Assembly: GCA_955652155.1 (NCBI GenBank)
Contig: CATPAT010000206.1
Coordinates: 1-11,689 of the forward strand
Length of the DNA: 11,689 bases
Direction: 5' to 3'
Origin: an uncultured Chthoniobacterales bacterium
Lineage (GTDB): Bacteria > Verrucomicrobiota > Verrucomicrobiia > Chthoniobacterales > UBA10450
Translations under genes and position numbers: made by a program
Notes under the pieces: generated by a model
The model's input: the letters and a program-made list of their open reading frames with translations, nothing else
The model's database searches: none
Told to the model about the DNA's origin: nothing
Shown: in pieces, positions 9,186-11,689 of the stretch
Position numbering within the stretch: position 1 is the stretch's first letter
Layout of the letters: every line of letters starts with the position of its first letter

Positions 9186-9192
9186 CGCTCCG
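9177..9192. repeat. Perfect hairpin spanning the helicase stop codon
   Basis: CGGAGC (9177-9182) pairs with GCTCCG (9187-9192) around the four-base loop TGAC, whose first three bases are the helicase stop codon. No T tract follows, so it is a poor intrinsic terminator. The 11-mer CTGACGCTCCG at 9182-9192 recurs exactly at 11075-11085 in the malQ-mdh gap, hinting at a dispersed repeat. Confidence 0.5.
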
Positions 9193-9268
9193 AAATGACC
9201 AAGCACGAATGTCGAATGTCGAAACAATGACGAAGTCCGTGCCGAGCTGTCTGGTCATTTGGTCATTT
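9193..9268. repeat. Inverted GTCATT-type repeats between helicase and malQ
   Basis: AAATGACCAA (9193-9202) has its exact reverse complement TTGGTCATTT at 9259-9268, and GGTCATTT is duplicated in tandem (9253-9260, 9261-9268). Between the arms, GAATGTC occurs twice in tandem, and AATGACGAA (9226-9234) is the reverse complement of the TTCGTCATT phase of the following heptamer array. The whole looks like one degenerate inverted repeat family and has no coding content. Confidence 0.65.
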
Positions 9269-9273
9269 GAGCT

Positions 9274-9306
9274 TCATTCGTCATTCGTCATTCGTCATTC
9301 GTCATT
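9274..9306. repeat. Tandem heptamer TCATTCG, four full copies and a partial
   Basis: Exact copies lie at 9274-9280, 9281-9287, 9288-9294 and 9295-9301, followed by TCATT at 9302-9306. The array ends only six bases before the malQ ATG and occupies the place where a ribosome binding site would be. Short identical tandem units of this kind can change copy number by replication slippage. Confidence 0.85.
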
Positions 9307-9312
9307 TTTGTG

Positions 9313-11010
9313 ATGCAGCTTTCTCCGGAGAAAAAGATCGCGGGAGTACTTGCACCGCTGTTCGGGCTGCGGAGCGAGAACGATCTCGGGATCGGCGACG
9401 TCGCGGTCTTGCGCGAGTTCATCGATTGGGCGGCCGAAATCGGATTCAAGCTCGTGCAGCTTTTGCCAATCAACGAGATGGGCGTCGACAACAGCCCCTA
9501 CAACGCGATCAGCGCGATAGCGATTGAACCGACGACACTCCATCTGGCGCCCGGTTCGCCCGAGGATCTAACGCGCAACGATTACGAGGCCGCGCTCGTC
9601 GATGTCGATCTTACGAAACTTCGCCACGGAGCGGTCAGATACGGACCGGTCAAAAAACTAAAGCGCCGTTTGCTCGAGAAAGCGTTCGTAAACTTCTCTG
9701 CGCATGCGTCGCAAGATCGACAATCGACGTTTCGACATTTCTGCGATCAGGAGGCCGCCTGGCTTGATGATTACGCGTTCTTTCGCGCGCTCGTCGAAGA
9801 GAACGGTGAGAGCGAAGCGTGGGACAAGTGGCCGCCGGAGCATCAACACATCGAGACAGCGCGGGCCTGGCTTGAGCGACAGCCTTCGAAAAAGAAAAAA
9901 CATTTCCGTGAGCGCGAAAACTTCTTCCGTTACGTCCAGTGGATCGCGAGCGAGCAGTGGTCGGCGATCAAAGCCTACGCCGAAGGACGCGGCGTCGCAC
10001 TGATGGGCGACATTCCCTTCGGCGTGAATTATTACAGCGCGGACGTTTTCGCGCGGCCGGATGAATTTGCGCATGACTGGTGCGGTGGCGCGCCGCCGGA
10101 ATCCCATTTTAAGGACGATCAGTTCACTCAGAAATGGGGACAAAACTGGGGAATCCCAATTTTTCACTGGGACATGATGCGTCGCCGGAATTTCGATTGG
10201 TGGCGGCAACGTGTTCGCAGCATCCGGCGCAGCTTCCATCTTTTTCGCATCGATCACGTGCTCGGCTTCTACCGCATCTACGCCTTTCCCTGGCGTCCGC
10301 GGCGGAACAAGAAATTTCTTCCACTGGAATGGGACCAAATGCTCGAGCGAACCGGAGGTCGAGCGCCGCATTTCCATCCGCGGGATGATTCGAACCCGGA
10401 CAATTGCGAAGCGAATCGAAAGGAAGGTGAGAATTACCTTCGCGCGGTCCTGGAAGAATCTGACGATGTGCGCGTCATCGGCGAAGACCTCGGCACAGTG
10501 CCTGATTACGTTCGTCCGAGTTTGCGTTCGTTAGGTGTAGCCGGCTTCAAAATTCCTCAGTGGGAATTTTATCACGGCCGCGTCACGCCCGGCGCGGAAT
10601 ACGAGCGACTCTCCGTCGCCACTTACGCGACGCACGATCACAAGCCAATGCGCGCACTGTGGGAAGAGGCATTCGAGCACCCAACACTAACATCCGATCA
10701 AGCGCGCAGTGAACTCGAAAAGATCGCGACCTTCACCGGATTCACCCGCACGAGCGAGCAGATCGATTTCGAACGCGACTTTTACCCGGCGATGATGGAA
10801 GGGCTTCTCCAAAGTGAATCGTGGATCGCAATTGTGATGATTACCGATCTCCTCGCGCGCAAATATCGCTTCAATATTCCGGGAACAGCGGCGAGCTCGA
10901 ACTGGGTGCGCCGAATGCAACGCAGTGTGTCGCAGCTGCGCTCGAGTCCAAAAGAGCGGAAGCGAATGCAATTAATTCGGACGCTTCTTGAGAAAAGCGG
11001 AAGGGTCTAG
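9313..11010 (+). CDS. malQ: 4-alpha-glucanotransferase (amylomaltase, GH77)
   Basis: Cytoplasmic enzyme that transfers alpha-1,4-glucan segments between maltooligosaccharides in maltodextrin and glycogen metabolism. The 565 residues show the GH77 order: N-terminal barrel strand LLPINEMG (50-57), GGAPPE followed by KWGQNWGIP (from 258), RIDH with nucleophile Asp314, GEDLG with acid/base Glu391, and ATHDH with Asp442. The length lies between the short T. aquaticus type (about 500) and E. coli MalQ (about 690). Two things are odd: the Asp-to-Glu spacing is 77 residues against 47-48 in T. aquaticus and E. coli, with an insert containing RTGGRAPHFHPRDDS, and the usual THDNDT reads THDHKP. ATG 9313 is taken as the start; GTG 9310 directly before it is equally possible. 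Neither has a Shine-Dalgarno sequence, because a heptamer repeat array abuts the start. No other glycogen or maltose gene is adjacent. Confidence 0.92.
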   Translation: MQLSPEKKIAGVLAPLFGLRSENDLGIGDVAVLREFIDWAAEIGFKLVQLLPINEMGVDNSPYNAISAIAIEPTTLHLAPGSPEDLTRNDYEAALVDVDLTKLRHGAVRYGPVKKLKRRLLEKAFVNFSAHASQDRQSTFRHFCDQEAAWLDDYAFFRALVEENGESEAWDKWPPEHQHIETARAWLERQPSKKKKHFRERENFFRYVQWIASEQWSAIKAYAEGRGVALMGDIPFGVNYYSADVFARPDEFAHDWCGGAPPESHFKDDQFTQKWGQNWGIPIFHWDMMRRRNFDWWRQRVRSIRRSFHLFRIDHVLGFYRIYAFPWRPRRNKKFLPLEWDQMLERTGGRAPHFHPRDDSNPDNCEANRKEGENYLRAVLEESDDVRVIGEDLGTVPDYVRPSLRSLGVAGFKIPQWEFYHGRVTPGAEYERLSVATYATHDHKPMRALWEEAFEHPTLTSDQARSELEKIATFTGFTRTSEQIDFERDFYPAMMEGLLQSESWIAIVMITDLLARKYRFNIPGTAASSNWVRRMQRSVSQLRSSPKERKRMQLIRTLLEKSGRV

Positions 11011-11151
11011 CCACAGATGAACACAGATTTCACAGATAACATTGCCTGCTGTCACGAACGTCATCTACCGTTACCTGACGCTCCGCGTCTTCCTCTCCGT
11101 GCGAGGGAGAGGATTGAGGTGAGGGTCATCAAAATCTGTGTAAATCTGTGG
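11011..11151. repeat. Composite inverted-repeat element with CACAGAT-based ends
   Basis: Starting on the base after the malQ stop, a 20-base arm (11011-11030) is matched in reverse complement by 11132-11151 at 18 of 20 positions. The left side holds CACAGAT three times (11012, 11022, 11031); the right arm holds ATCTGTG twice (11134, 11144). Inside lie two further hairpins: CGTCA/TGACG (11059-11063 with 11076-11080) and TCCTCTCC/GGAGAGGA (11091-11098 with 11106-11113). The 141-base unit has no credible ORF and no obvious target-site duplication. It resembles a small non-autonomous mobile or dispersed repeat. Confidence 0.7.
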
Positions 11152-11152
11152 C

Positions 11153-11157
11153 AAGGA
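11153..11157 (+). promoter_or_regulatory. Ribosome binding site of mdh
   Basis: AAGGA lies seven bases before the ATG at 11165 and right after the end of the composite repeat. It supports this start and contrasts with the absence of such a site before malQ and the helicase. Confidence 0.6.
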
Positions 11158-11164
11158 AATCTGT

Positions 11165-11689
11165 ATGAAGTCTCCGATTAAAGTCGCCGTCACTGGGGCT
11201 GCCGGACAAATCGGCTACTCGCTCCTCTTCCGCATCGCTTCCGGCGAAATGTTTGGCGCTGATCAACCGATCACATTGCATCTTATCGAGATCCCCGCCG
11301 CGCTCGGTGCGCTTGAAGGCGTCGTCATGGAATTGCACGACTGCGCGTTTCCGTTGCTGCAATCAATCGTGCCGACGGCCGATCTCGACGAAGGTTTTCG
11401 CGATATCAACTGGGCGCTGCTGGTCGGCAGCGTTCCGCGCAAGGCTGGAATGGAGCGAAAAGATCTTCTTGGGATCAACGGCAAGATTTTTGTCGGCCAG
11501 GGCCAGGCCATTGAACGAAACGCGTCTGCCGACGTACGCGTCCTTGTGATTGGAAATCCGTGCAACACCAATTGCTTGATCGCGATGAACAACGCCAAGG
11601 AAATTCCGCAGCATCGCTGGTTTGCTATGACGCGATTGGACGAAAACCGCGCCCGGGCGCAACTGGCGCACAAAGCCGGTGTGGAAATC
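11165..11689 (+). CDS. mdh: Malate dehydrogenase (3'-truncated)
   Basis: NAD-dependent oxidation of malate to oxaloacetate in the TCA cycle. The frame runs open from ATG 11165 to the right edge, exactly 175 codons, roughly the first half of a protein of about 330 residues. Visible features: the dinucleotide-binding loop TGAAGQIGY (10-18); acidic Glu42 in LIEIPAA at the end of the second strand, which favours NAD over NADP; ALEGVVMELHDCAFPL (50-65), characteristic of the cytosolic-type (MalDH type 2) family; substrate-binding Arg92 and Arg98 in PRKAGMERKDLL; GNPCNTN (130-136) with the substrate-binding Asn131; and TRLDENRA (156-163), whose Asp159 pairs with the catalytic His that lies beyond the window. 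An AAGGA ribosome binding site sits seven bases upstream. The upstream gap is filled by a composite inverted repeat, so its promoter, not recognised here, would have to lie in or before that element. Confidence 0.94.
   Translation, partial: MKSPIKVAVTGAAGQIGYSLLFRIASGEMFGADQPITLHLIEIPAALGALEGVVMELHDCAFPLLQSIVPTADLDEGFRDINWALLVGSVPRKAGMERKDLLGINGKIFVGQGQAIERNASADVRVLVIGNPCNTNCLIAMNNAKEIPQHRWFAMTRLDENRARAQLAHKAGVEI

Noticed and set aside
9274..9306. CRISPR array
   Set aside because: The units are seven bases long and directly abutting, with no spacers between them and no cas genes nearby.
9658..10377. 239-codon open frame on the - strand within malQ
   Set aside because: It overlaps the catalytic core of MalQ in antisense, shows no motif and has no plausible ribosome binding site; it is a shadow frame.

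Overview
The window is a densely packed bacterial chromosome segment with every gene on the + strand. In order it holds a 5'-truncated bacterial alpha-2-macroglobulin (1-4779), penicillin-binding protein 1C (pbpC, 4782-7070), a Rep/PcrA/UvrD-type DNA helicase (7188-9185), a GH77 4-alpha-glucanotransferase (malQ, 9313-11010) and the first 175 codons of an NAD-type malate dehydrogenase (mdh, 11165 to the right edge). The sequence is moderately GC-rich and favours codons ending in G or C, which gives long antisense shadow ORFs. The gene content indicates a Gram-negative (diderm) bacterium. The repeat-laden gaps, the unusual MalQ and the weak or absent Shine-Dalgarno sequences make me favour a Verrucomicrobia-like (PVC group) genome. 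That placement is an impression and was not tested by any search.

The macroglobulin and pbpC form a tight pair with two bases between stop and start. This pairing is known from other Gram-negative bacteria (E. coli yfhM-pbpC). The thioester macroglobulin is thought to trap incoming proteases in the periplasm while PBP1C patches the peptidoglycan. All the key motifs of both proteins are present: the CSEQ thioester, the GT51 glutamate and the three transpeptidase motifs. The helicase, MalQ and Mdh look like unrelated housekeeping genes, each set off by its own intergenic gap.

The most interesting material is in those gaps. Each of the three (7071-7187, 9186-9312, 11011-11164) is largely filled by a different family of inverted or tandem repeats. 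The first is a symmetrical pair of REP-like hairpins, each preceded by GTAG, whose stems differ by compensatory changes. The second is a GTCATT/TCATTCG repeat cluster that runs up to the malQ start codon and leaves no visible ribosome binding site. The third is a 141-base element bounded by imperfect 20-base inverted repeats built on CACAGAT, with two smaller hairpins inside. No complete novel multi-gene system is visible. The strongest candidates for something undescribed are the repeat families and a MalQ variant with about 30 extra residues between its catalytic Asp and Glu.
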